A stretch of DNA of 21,309 nucleotides, taken from positions 1 through 21,309 of the forward strand of contig JAFGLP010000059.1 of the NCBI GenBank assembly GCA_016927965.1, given 5' to 3'. Positions within the stretch are counted from its first letter, which is position 1, and every line of letters starts with the position of its first letter. The notes beneath the pieces were generated by a model, which saw only the letters and a program-made list of their open reading frames with translations, was not told the origin of the DNA and ran no database searches. The stretch comes from Dehalococcoidia bacterium. Lineage in GTDB: Bacteria; Chloroflexota; Dehalococcoidia; GIF9; UBA5629. Below are positions 14,713-21,309 of the stretch, in pieces. Made by a program: the position numbers and the translations under genes.

Positions 14713-15706
14713 CAGGGGCTTCACGTTCACTATTAACCCGCCAGCTTATCTTGCTGGAGATACGTCCTGCGGCATCATACGGCTCCATCTTGCCATGCTC
14801 AATATCCTTCAAATATTTTTTCAGGTCCTCATCAGAGTTAACAATACGCACCAGTTCATCCCCAATATTTTTCTGTACAATGTTCATGAACTCATTACGT
14901 CTCTGATTGCGCCTCTTTCTTTCCAGTTGCCCATTCTCCAACAACCTGGTTCTGTGCAGCCAGACTTGATTATACAACTCATCAATACCGATATTGTTGA
15001 CGGCTTCGGTTGTCAGCACCGGCACCTGCCAGCTCTTATCCCTGGCAAAAAGAGTCAGCATGTTCTCAATTTCTACCTGCACCGTATCGGCACCCGGGCG
15101 GTCGGCCTTATTTATCACGAAGATATCTGCGATCTCCATCAACCCTGCCTTCATGGCCTGTATGGCATCACCCGCTTCCGGCACCAGCACGACTATGACA
15201 GTATCGACATTCTCCATGATGTCCAGCTCGATCTGTCCCACACCAACCGTTTCAATCAGCACCAATTCCTTGCCAAAAGCATCAATCAGCTTGGCGACGT
15301 TGCCGGCCGTGTAGGGCAATCCCCCCAGGCTGCCCCGGGTGGCCATGCTCCTGATAAAAACCCCTGTATCAGCAAAATGCTGCTGCATCCTGATCCTGTC
15401 ACCCAGTATAGCGCCGCCGCTGAAAGGACTGCTCGGGTCAGAGCAGATTACTCCAACCTGCAGGCCCTTTTGTCTGGCTGCCTGAGTCAGCTTATCCACG
15501 ATAGTGCTTTTACCTGCGCCGGGAGGACCGGTTATCCCCACTCTGTGTGCCTTAAGACGGGGGTAAATCTCGTGAAGAATGCAGGGAGTCTCAGGCGATT
15601 GCTTCTCGACCATTGAGATCAAGCGGGCCAGCGCACGTACGTTTCCGCCCAGCATATCATCAAGAAGCTTAGCACTCTCGGGTTTCAATGATCGCTTACC
15701 GGCCAT
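14696..15706 (-). CDS. meaB: MeaB/ArgK-family G3E GTPase, B12 mutase chaperone
   Basis: MeaB uses GTP hydrolysis to gate loading of adenosylcobalamin and to protect B12-dependent acyl-CoA mutases from inactivation. The P-loop GPPGAGKST lies at residues 60-68. After it come VICSDPSSPFSGGAILGDRIRM (the switch I region), SLGGLPYTAGNV, the ETVGVGQIELDIMENVDTV block and the GTP-specificity motif NKAD. The length of 336 aa is normal. Helices before and after (20-50 and ~270-330) form the dimer arms. It fits the mutase encoded 2 kb away on the same strand, with the Nudix gene between them. ATG 15706 has AAGGA upstream and its own promoter. Confidence 0.95.
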   Translation of the reverse strand: MAGKRSLKPESAKLLDDMLGGNVRALARLISMVEKQSPETPCILHEIYPRLKAHRVGITGPPGAGKSTIVDKLTQAARQKGLQVGVICSDPSSPFSGGAILGDRIRMQQHFADTGVFIRSMATRGSLGGLPYTAGNVAKLIDAFGKELVLIETVGVGQIELDIMENVDTVIVVLVPEAGDAIQAMKAGLMEIADIFVINKADRPGADTVQVEIENMLTLFARDKSWQVPVLTTEAVNNIGIDELYNQVWLHRTRLLENGQLERKRRNQRRNEFMNIVQKNIGDELVRIVNSDEDLKKYLKDIEHGKMEPYDAAGRISSKISWRVNSEREAPEKAAD

Positions 15707-15753
15707 TTATATCCTTCTATTAGTAAATATTTTGTGCCGTAAACTAAAATCAC

Positions 15754-15782
15754 ATTATATAGCAACTTCGCCGGTATGTCAG
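15754..15782 (-). promoter_or_regulatory. Promoter of meaB
   Basis: On the minus strand, CTGACA (plus 15777-15782, five of six) and a perfect TATAAT (plus 15754-15759) have a 17-nt spacer. Transcription would begin near 15747, about 40 nt before the meaB ATG. Confidence 0.65.
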
Positions 15783-15818
15783 TATCGATAGGTAGGCAAA
15801 TCGCTTAAATAATTAAAC

Positions 15819-16052
15819 TCATCGGCTCAGCGGGAATATGAACTGTTTCAGCAACCCCTGCGTGAATAATACATATGCTCCCACAAGAGCACCCACGGAA
15901 AAAATCAGCACTATAATTGCGATAACAATAGACACGCGATCTTTGTTCTTGATTCCCGGCCTTAAAAACCAAATGCCCAGCGGTATCAGGAGTACGCCGA
16001 TTATGGCGCAGACCACACCTAGAATGTTGCTGATCGACTTCACCAAATCCAT
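15819..16052 (-). CDS. Small two-helix membrane protein
   Basis: The function is not recognised. The 77-aa product has two predicted transmembrane helices, about residues 9-29 and 41-64, joined by a short basic loop (RPGIKNKDR). It ends with LLKQFIFPLSR. It starts 7 nt after the htpX stop, with GGGAG inside the htpX end as Shine-Dalgarno, so it is the last gene of the zf-TFIIB-lemA-htpX group. A role in the same membrane quality-control unit is possible from position only. Confidence 0.6.
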   Translation of the reverse strand: MDLVKSISNILGVVCAIIGVLLIPLGIWFLRPGIKNKDRVSIVIAIIVLIFSVGALVGAYVLFTQGLLKQFIFPLSR

Positions 16053-16059
16053 GCTATAA

Positions 16060-17277
16060 TTAATCTCCCGAGAGCTTATTCACAACCCCACAGCGCGGGC
16101 ACTGGATACTTGGACGTTTATAGTCTGGCGGTAACTTAAGCCCGGCACCACATCCGCCGCAATTTAGCGACTGGTAATTATTTAATCTCCACAAAGTATC
16201 TGATGTCTCTCGGACCTGGTTGATCCGCTCATTGACCTCACCGGGCTGCCCGCCGGTGGAGGCCTCTCTCAATCCCACCGCGGTTGCTCCAGCCAGGGCC
16301 GACGCGGGGATGACTTTCTCATTTCTGACCGCTTCATATGATTTCTCATAATCGGTATAAGAAGCGCCTGACATGGCCCGCAATACGCGTATGCGGTCAG
16401 TCAGTGGCGGGTGAGTGGCAAACAGGTCACCACCCGAAGACGCCCCCCGGTAAAAAGGATTGCTGATATACAGCGGTGCCATAGCCTTATTGGCGGTTTT
16501 AACTTTAGTGCTGTTGTTCTGCAGTTTCTCCAGCGCCGAGGCCAGCCCTTCCGGGTAACGCGTATACAGTGCCGCCGATGCATCAGCCAGGTACTCCCTG
16601 TGACGGGAAACTGCAAAATAGATAACCTGCGCCATGATAGGGGCCAGTATCATCAACAATAGCCCTACCAGCAGAATAATGATCGTGATGATGCCACCAC
16701 CACCCGATGAGCCACTCCTCCTGCCGCTGCTCAGACTGCCCAGAAAGAGCACGCGGGTGGAGTACCAGGCCAGTATGACAATGGAGCCCAGCAGTATACT
16801 GGCCAGCATCATCATACGGATATCGCGGTTCACAATGTGTGCCACCTCATGCCCGATCACTCCCTGCAGCTCATCGCGGTTCAGCTTATCCAGCAGCCCC
16901 GAAGTGATGGCAACCGAAGCATGGTCCGGGCTGCGTCCTGTGGAAAAAGCGTTGAGCGCGGGGTCATCGATGATATAGATATCCGGCATCTTCTGTAGTC
17001 CCGAAGCGATTTTCATCTCCTCGACCACATTGTAGAGGCGAGGATGGTCCTCCGGACCGATCTTTTTTGCGCCCGACATCCCCAGCAGGATGCTGTCACC
17101 CGCAAAGAGGGCCACCAGGTTCATGATACCCCACACTATTATGGCAATCACCACGCCGGTAACCGGATCGCCGAAAAAATACAATCCGATAAAGAAACCG
17201 ACCATGAGCAGGATAATGCCCAGTGCGGTCACCAGCAGGGCGGACCTGATCTGGTTATCCCTGATCTGTTCCCACAT
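16060..17277 (-). CDS. htpX: HtpX-like membrane M48 metalloprotease with C-terminal zinc ribbon
   Basis: An integral membrane zinc protease of family M48, expected to degrade damaged or misassembled membrane proteins. Two N-terminal transmembrane helices (about 12-32 and 39-63) precede the protease domain. The HEVAH motif gives zinc ligands His143 and His147 and the base Glu144; before it is NAFSTGRSPDHASVAI. Further hydrophobic segments (~157-180 and 200-222) and YLADASAALYTRYPEGL, with the third zinc ligand Glu, follow. It is 405 aa against about 290 for E. coli HtpX: residues ~370-400 add a CxxC...CxxC zinc ribbon (NCGGCGAGL, then QCPRCG). It follows lemA by 5 nt, a common pairing. The Shine-Dalgarno is weak. 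Confidence 0.93.
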   Translation of the reverse strand: MWEQIRDNQIRSALLVTALGIILLMVGFFIGLYFFGDPVTGVVIAIIVWGIMNLVALFAGDSILLGMSGAKKIGPEDHPRLYNVVEEMKIASGLQKMPDIYIIDDPALNAFSTGRSPDHASVAITSGLLDKLNRDELQGVIGHEVAHIVNRDIRMMMLASILLGSIVILAWYSTRVLFLGSLSSGRRSGSSGGGGIITIIILLVGLLLMILAPIMAQVIYFAVSRHREYLADASAALYTRYPEGLASALEKLQNNSTKVKTANKAMAPLYISNPFYRGASSGGDLFATHPPLTDRIRVLRAMSGASYTDYEKSYEAVRNEKVIPASALAGATAVGLREASTGGQPGEVNERINQVRETSDTLWRLNNYQSLNCGGCGAGLKLPPDYKRPSIQCPRCGVVNKLSGD

Positions 17278-17282
17278 TTACG

Positions 17283-17861
17283 CTATTTGCTTTCCGGCTT
17301 GGTAAAACTTACTTTAGGGGCCTCGCGTTCCTCTGCCGCCTTGACCTCGAAGAACTCCTCCTGCTTGAAATTTCCCATACCGGCAATGATATTCGAAGGG
17401 AACATTTGTACCATGTTGTTATATTTCAGCACAGTGTCGTTATAAAACTGTCGTGAAAAGCTGATCTTATTCTCGGTAGAGCTCAACTCTTCCTGCAACG
17501 CCAGGAAGTTTTCGTTCGCCTTAAGCGTCGGATAGTTCTCAACAACCGCCAGCAGGCGCGAGATAGCCGAGCCAAGCTCGCCTTCCGCTTTGGCCCTTTC
17601 AGCAGGGGCAGCTCCGGACAATGACTGTGCGAGATTGCGGGCACTGGTAACAGCTTCCAGGGTACCCCGCTCATGTTCCATGTAGCCCTTGACTGTCTCC
17701 ACCAGGTTAGGAATCAGGTCATGCCTCCGTTTGAGCTGCACATCGATCTGCGACCAGGCATTCTTGACCTGGTTGCGTGTGCCGACCAGCCCGTTATAGA
17801 TACCGATACCGATAAAGACCAGGATAATGACAATGGCAAGTACAATCAGCCCGATGATCAT
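17283..17861 (-). CDS. lemA: LemA family protein
   Basis: LemA proteins have one N-terminal transmembrane helix and a four-helix bundle facing outside. Here the helix is at about residues 2-24 (IIGLIVLAIVIILVF). The bundle contains NQVKNAWSQIDVQLKRRHDL, IPNLVETVKGYMEHE, FLALQEELSSTENKISFSRQ and YNDTVLKYNNMVQMFPSNII. The C-terminal KQEEFFEVKAAEE is also typical. The protein is 192 aa. GGAGG (plus 17868-17872) has six bases to ATG 17861; the neighbouring ATG 17864 would be only three away. It lies between zf-TFIIB and htpX. LemA-HtpX neighbours are widely seen, but the LemA function is not settled. Confidence 0.94.
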   Translation of the reverse strand: MIIGLIVLAIVIILVFIGIGIYNGLVGTRNQVKNAWSQIDVQLKRRHDLIPNLVETVKGYMEHERGTLEAVTSARNLAQSLSGAAPAERAKAEGELGSAISRLLAVVENYPTLKANENFLALQEELSSTENKISFSRQFYNDTVLKYNNMVQMFPSNIIAGMGNFKQEEFFEVKAAEEREAPKVSFTKPESK

Positions 17862-17900
17862 CATTCACCTCCGCAGGATATTAAAGGTTTATTTAAAAAG

Positions 17901-18332
17901 TTACACCTGTTTCTTTTCATCATACTTATGAGTGGCCTTGAAGGCCTCCCCTACGAATGGAAGCACGCCTGCCAGGGGCGGGGATTCCGGCATTTCTATG
18001 CCGTGTATAACCTTCTGCAGTTCACCCCTGTCGAACCACAGTCCGTCGCCCAGCGGGCAGCTATCAATCAATACCTTCGGTCCGCTGCCCATCCAGACCT
18101 TGTCCATCTTATGGCCGCAGAGGGGACACCTGCGTTTGGCCTGTGCAACATCGGATTTCTGCGGCGTAACATCGGCATCTGACAGGACTACCCCTTCTTT
18201 CTTAAGAACAGCGATCAGCAAATCTAGCTCCCCTGCATCCAGCCAGACACCCGAGCACTTGAGACAATAATCAAACTCAATACGGTGGTGCTCAACCACC
18301 ATCATTACACTCTTATCAACCGGGCACTTCAT
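17901..18332 (-). CDS. Two-domain zf-TFIIB zinc-ribbon protein
   Basis: Two zf-TFIIB-type zinc ribbons are visible. The first covers residues 3-36 (KCPVD, then YCLKCSGVWLDAGEL, with Cys3, Cys23 and Cys26). The second covers 69-105 (CPLC, then DSCPLGDGLWFDRGEL, with Cys69, Cys72 and Cys92). Each lacks one of the four cysteines: position 6 is Asp and position 95 is Gly. Zinc binding may still work with other ligands. The remaining C-terminus is short and unstructured. It is the first gene of the lemA-htpX group, 39 nt before lemA. No Shine-Dalgarno precedes the ATG. The function of this family is unknown; a protein-quality-control link comes only from its neighbours. Confidence 0.8.
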   Translation of the reverse strand: MKCPVDKSVMMVVEHHRIEFDYCLKCSGVWLDAGELDLLIAVLKKEGVVLSDADVTPQKSDVAQAKRRCPLCGHKMDKVWMGSGPKVLIDSCPLGDGLWFDRGELQKVIHGIEMPESPPLAGVLPFVGEAFKATHKYDEKKQV

Positions 18333-18513
18333 TTAATCTAATCAATCTACCGCAGTATCTTATATAGTCTAAGGACGTCGGGCTGTTTATGCAAGAAATA
18401 TTTATTTTAGAAATATTACTGATCTAGTAGATGCGCAATGCAGCGCAGGAGCAACGTACAGCAAGCAAAGATCCGACTGGATGCCCGTGAATCATCTAAT
18501 CGCCAGTATTAAT
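18333..18513. other. 181-bp intergenic region upstream of zf-TFIIB
   Basis: It must carry the promoter of the zf-TFIIB-lemA-htpX group on the minus strand. TTGCAT and TAGACT with a 17-nt spacer is the best guess, but both are poor matches. AGAAATATT occurs twice in the same direction at 18394 and 18409. TGCGC/GCGCA (18432-18447) forms a small hairpin that could terminate the HEAT gene. No RNA gene was seen. Confidence 0.3.
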
Positions 18514-20529
18514 TTACGGACGGTTAACGGGCAGCGGGCTTAACGACTGCCATCCGTCGATCAGGCGAGGACGCAGCCACTGCGGCCTGTCAATACTCTG
18601 GGGTCGGTCAAGCGGCTTTTTCACCACGGGGAACTGCCAGCCCTGGCTATCGCACAGCATATTTTCACGTGATATCTCGAATACCACGTTATGCAGCTTC
18701 TCACTCTCCGCTGTCCATCCCCTTCTGGGCAGCCACGCGATGATATACTCCCGCCATATTCCCAGCATCCTTTCGTCGATGATAACACCATCCATTTTAG
18801 TGACAATTTTGATATTTATGCGATCGCGAGGCCTGACTTTGGTAAGTGTAACATGCCACTCCATCCTGTCCCCCTCATAAACGACAGGCTTTCCCTTAAA
18901 TCCGTCACTGCCGGTAAGGGTTTCGACTTTCCATGAGATATCGGGACATCCTGGCGCACTGCGTCCGCTGTAGCCGGGAATGCTACGCGGTCCGCCTCCC
19001 GCATAGACTATGACCGTTCCCGGACTGCCTCGTCCAATACCTGACGGCCTGTTACCTCCTGATAAGCTGGAGGGTCCATCATTTACAAAAAAGCCGGGAG
19101 CTTCAATGATTCCACGCCATAGTATATATACTTCCGAAGGGCCAATCGGATTATTTCCCCAGGTCACCATCCCATCCCCGCAGTAAGCATCGTAAACACC
19201 TCTGCCCCAGGTTTCAGCTACCTTATCAGCAGGAGTAACCATGATCTGGAACGCTTTGCCGTTAGCCCAGCCGATGGCAGCCGCACGAAGTTTTTCATTA
19301 CCGCAGTTCAGGAACCTTTCCGCAATAGCAACCAAGCCGTTATCATCGTAGTTGCCGTAGGCATCAGCGTAAAGGTTCATGGCTGCAATCAGGGCAGGTT
19401 CGGCGGACACATCTCCCTTCAGTATATAGAAGTCATAACCAGCAGCAATCACCTTCAGGTCCTGCGCCTGCAGTGCTTTCACCAGAAAAGCTTCCAGCTT
19501 TCCCCGTGAAGCTTCACCCATGGCAGATAATGCCTGAAACGCCGCCTGCCCGCCGGGGTTATCCCCGTATTTCATAACTGTGATCAAAGGCTCCATCGCC
19601 CGGGGGGCACCGATTTGTCCCAGTGTCCACGCAGCTTTACGTACGATCTGCGAATCAATACTGGTCAACAACGGAATCAGCGTATCCACGGCTGGAGGCC
19701 CGATCAAAGCCAGTGCTCCAGCAGCATCCCAGCTAAAATACGGGTCAGCATCCTGCAGCGCAGTGGCCAGTGGTTGGACGGCCCCGCTGTCGCCGATACG
19801 GCCCAGTGCCATTGCAGCCTCCTGCCTTATTTCCAGCAGCGTACCATCTTCCTGGATCACGTACGAAACACCATCATATAGGGCACTGATAAGCGGCTTC
19901 ACAGCAGGTAACCCGATATTTACCAGCGCTTCAACAGCGGCCGATCTGACAGCACCATCACTGTCCTTCAAGGCTGCAACCAGCGGCACCGCCGCACGTT
20001 CGACCCTGATATTGGCCAGGGCGACGGCAGACATTTGCCGGAGGACCGAGTCATTATTGCCAAGCGCCTCTATCAGCGGTACAACAGCATCGGAGGCCTT
20101 GATTTGACCCAGTATTTCGGCTGCAGCAATCCTGGTCATCGTAGCCTCAGCCTTTAAAGCGGTGATTAAAGGGGTGACAGCAGGGCCGCCGATATACTGC
20201 AAAGCCCCGGCTGCCCACTGGCCCACTTCTTCATCAGTGTCATCAAGCGCTCCGATCAACGGGGCAATAGCCCGGTCATCCCCGGACTGGCCCAGCGCCC
20301 AGGCTGCCGCACACCGCACATCCGTATTATCATTACTTTCCAGTGCATTGATCATGGGGACTACAGCAAGCCCGCCGATTTCCGCCATCCGGTCATACGT
20401 CTGTGTTGCCACCAAAGGATCAGGATCGCTCAATTGCGGGACCAGCCTGTTGATAAGCTCCGTTTCAGAAAGGCAGGCTGTCATGCCTAAAGTGACAAGC
20501 AGCAAACAAATATACGAGGTGAATTTCAT
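18514..20529 (-). CDS. HEAT-repeat lipoprotein with unknown C-terminal domain
   Basis: A lipoprotein signal peptide with lipobox MTAC (Cys19) precedes about ten HEAT/PBS-lyase-type repeats, roughly residues 25-345. Repeats show the pattern VRxxAAxALGxIGxxxAVxPLIxAL, as in RCAAAWALGQSGDDRAIAPL and RKAAWTLGQIGAPRAMEPL. Such helical repeats bind other proteins. Residues 345-430 are helical but without clear repeats. The C-terminal ~240 residues are different: Gly/Ser/Pro-rich (about 465-510), then a beta-rich part (ISWKVETLTGSDGF, YEGDRMEWHVTLTKV) and a basic tail. No family is recognised for it. ATG 20529 is preferred over TTG 20547. It lies 63 nt from the upstream gene, likely the same unit. 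Confidence 0.75.
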   Translation of the reverse strand: MKFTSYICLLLVTLGMTACLSETELINRLVPQLSDPDPLVATQTYDRMAEIGGLAVVPMINALESNDNTDVRCAAAWALGQSGDDRAIAPLIGALDDTDEEVGQWAAGALQYIGGPAVTPLITALKAEATMTRIAAAEILGQIKASDAVVPLIEALGNNDSVLRQMSAVALANIRVERAAVPLVAALKDSDGAVRSAAVEALVNIGLPAVKPLISALYDGVSYVIQEDGTLLEIRQEAAMALGRIGDSGAVQPLATALQDADPYFSWDAAGALALIGPPAVDTLIPLLTSIDSQIVRKAAWTLGQIGAPRAMEPLITVMKYGDNPGGQAAFQALSAMGEASRGKLEAFLVKALQAQDLKVIAAGYDFYILKGDVSAEPALIAAMNLYADAYGNYDDNGLVAIAERFLNCGNEKLRAAAIGWANGKAFQIMVTPADKVAETWGRGVYDAYCGDGMVTWGNNPIGPSEVYILWRGIIEAPGFFVNDGPSSLSGGNRPSGIGRGSPGTVIVYAGGGPRSIPGYSGRSAPGCPDISWKVETLTGSDGFKGKPVVYEGDRMEWHVTLTKVRPRDRINIKIVTKMDGVIIDERMLGIWREYIIAWLPRRGWTAESEKLHNVVFEISRENMLCDSQGWQFPVVKKPLDRPQSIDRPQWLRPRLIDGWQSLSPLPVNRP

Positions 20530-20533
20530 TACA

Positions 20534-20548
20534 ATTGCTCTCAGCAAT
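20534..20548 (-). repeat. Small hairpin ahead of the HEAT-lipoprotein start
   Basis: ATTGCT and AGCAAT pair over a three-base loop, ending 5 nt upstream of ATG 20529. The only Shine-Dalgarno-like GAG bases are in its loop, so it may lower translation initiation. Confidence 0.35.
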
Positions 20549-20592
20549 CTCTTATGCTGCCAGGGGTATTCATAATAAACAGGCGAAAAAGC

Positions 20593-21309
20593 TTACGGGA
20601 TGACTTTCTGATCAACTATCTGTGCATAATATACAGGGTCACCGGTCTTATCCTGCTGTAATTGGATCCAGACAACCACATTATTCTTCCGGAATACAAG
20701 CACCTTATTATTGGCTACCGCATCATTGAGGAAACATTCGTTTCCCAGGCTGGGATGCGATAATGCCGAACCGGCTGTACCGGTCGGAACTTCCTTTTGA
20801 TAAGCATCTGCCGCCGCATCAATCGTGCGATAGACGGTCACCATATTCTGTAAAACGGGAGCATAGGAGGAACCCTGGGAAAAAATTACATGCGAGGATG
20901 AGTATACGAATCCTCTCGAAGGGGAAGCTGCGCTTGACTTCGCCCATCCGGTGCCAATATCGTCAAGAGCCAGCACCATCTGATATGCCTGCCTTGTGAT
21001 TACCACAGTAGGATCAATTGAGTTGGCCGGGACAGTATATGTAGGCTGAGCAGGCGTCTGCTGGGCAGGCGTTTCGGCAGGCTGAGTTGCAGGGGTGGAA
21101 GCAGGAGTTGTTGCTGCAGCAGGGGGCTGGATGTCGGGCGTAGCGGCTGGGGTCGTTTCCGGTGTAGTAGATGCGGGGGCTGCATTTTGCTCATTGGAAC
21201 TCTGCTGCTCAGCAGCGGGTGGCTGTGCTGCGCCATTTTTCTGCTGGTTGGAGTCAACACCTGCAAAATAGGCCAGGCAGACCAGGATACCGCACAGGAC
21301 TACTCCGCC
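20593..21309 (-). CDS. Exported protein with Pro/Ala/Thr/Gln-rich linker (N-terminus outside window)
   Basis: The frame is open to the window edge (at least 238 codons), so the start is not seen; GTG at 21006 is internal, not a start. The visible part begins with a hydrophobic signal or anchor helix (VVLCGILVCLAYFAGV), then a ~75-residue linker rich in Pro, Ala, Thr and Gln (TPAATP, PAETPA, TPAQP). The C-terminal domain of ~140 residues includes MVLALDDIGTGWA and SLGNECFLNDAV, and ends with NNVVVWIQLQQDKTGDPVYY. It appears to be an extracellular soluble domain tethered by a flexible linker; the family is not recognised. It is the first gene before the HEAT lipoprotein on this strand. Confidence 0.7.
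   Translation of the reverse strand, partial: GGVVLCGILVCLAYFAGVDSNQQKNGAAQPPAAEQQSSNEQNAAPASTTPETTPAATPDIQPPAAATTPASTPATQPAETPAQQTPAQPTYTVPANSIDPTVVITRQAYQMVLALDDIGTGWAKSSAASPSRGFVYSSSHVIFSQGSSYAPVLQNMVTVYRTIDAAADAYQKEVPTGTAGSALSHPSLGNECFLNDAVANNKVLVFRKNNVVVWIQLQQDKTGDPVYYAQIVDQKVIP

Noticed and set aside
14795..15616. 273-codon open frame on the plus strand
   Set aside because: It is antisense to meaB, has no Shine-Dalgarno or recognisable motif, and MeaB motifs are complete on the other strand.
18394..18417. AGAAATATT direct repeat as a regulator site
   Set aside because: It is A/T-rich, only two copies, and not placed at a convincing promoter.
19580..20107. 175-codon open frame on the plus strand
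   Set aside because: It is a shadow of the HEAT repeats, with Ala/Ser-rich composition produced by the reverse complement.
20593..21006. Start of the exported gene at GTG 21006
   Set aside because: The frame stays open to the window edge and includes a hydrophobic helix and linker, so the real start is outside.

Overview
The window most resembles an anaerobic, cobalamin-using bacterium of the Chloroflexota, probably an uncultured member of class Dehalococcoidia. This rests on gene content only: a single-domain 'core' MetE-like methionine synthase beside mtnA-mtnP, a DUF2520 oxidoreductase inside a panD-panB-panC operon, a DUF6125-like protein, and a two-subunit B12 mutase with MeaB. No rRNA or other phylogenetic marker is present. 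No tRNA, CRISPR array, insertion sequence or prophage gene was found, so this looks like chromosomal housekeeping and accessory metabolism.

Layout. (1) 47-2832 (+): an ECF sigma factor, a membrane protein with an anti-sigma-like N-terminus and a DUF5667 domain, and a DUF4349 lipoprotein; a likely envelope-sensing module. A 38-bp perfect palindrome follows. (2) 2892-6291 (+): a small membrane PH-like protein, mtnA, mtnP and a core-MetE-like protein, overlapping or nearly so. They handle methylthioadenosine recycling and probably methionine synthesis. (3) 6372-7795 (+): a very basic Lys/Ala-rich protein, a THEP1-type NTPase and an archaemetzincin, behind their own promoter. (4) 7899-8453 (+): a DUF6125-like gene with its own promoter. 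(5) 8475-11750 (+): a promoter, a structured leader RNA with two similar bulged-A hairpins and a terminator/anti-terminator pair (candidate pan motif), then DUF2520 oxidoreductase-panD-panB-panC for pantothenate.

(6) 11819-13935 (-): small (B12-binding) and large subunits of an acyl-CoA mutase whose substrate-binding residues differ from methylmalonyl-CoA mutase. (7) 14145-14699 (+): a Nudix hydrolase, convergent with (8) 14696-15706 (-): the MeaB GTPase that guards B12 mutases; one bidirectional terminator overlaps both gene ends. (9) 18332-15819 (-): a two-zinc-ribbon zf-TFIIB protein, LemA, HtpX with an added C-terminal zinc ribbon, and a small two-helix membrane protein, apparently one membrane proteostasis operon. 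(10) 21309-18514 (-): an exported protein cut by the window end and a HEAT-repeat lipoprotein with an unrecognised C-terminal domain.

The strongest candidates for new biology are the divergent mutase, the pantothenate leader RNA, the DUF2520 protein as a possible missing ketopantoate reductase, and the core-MetE protein in the MTA salvage operon. Several annotated starts are non-ATG or were moved to fit a Shine-Dalgarno sequence, as noted per gene.
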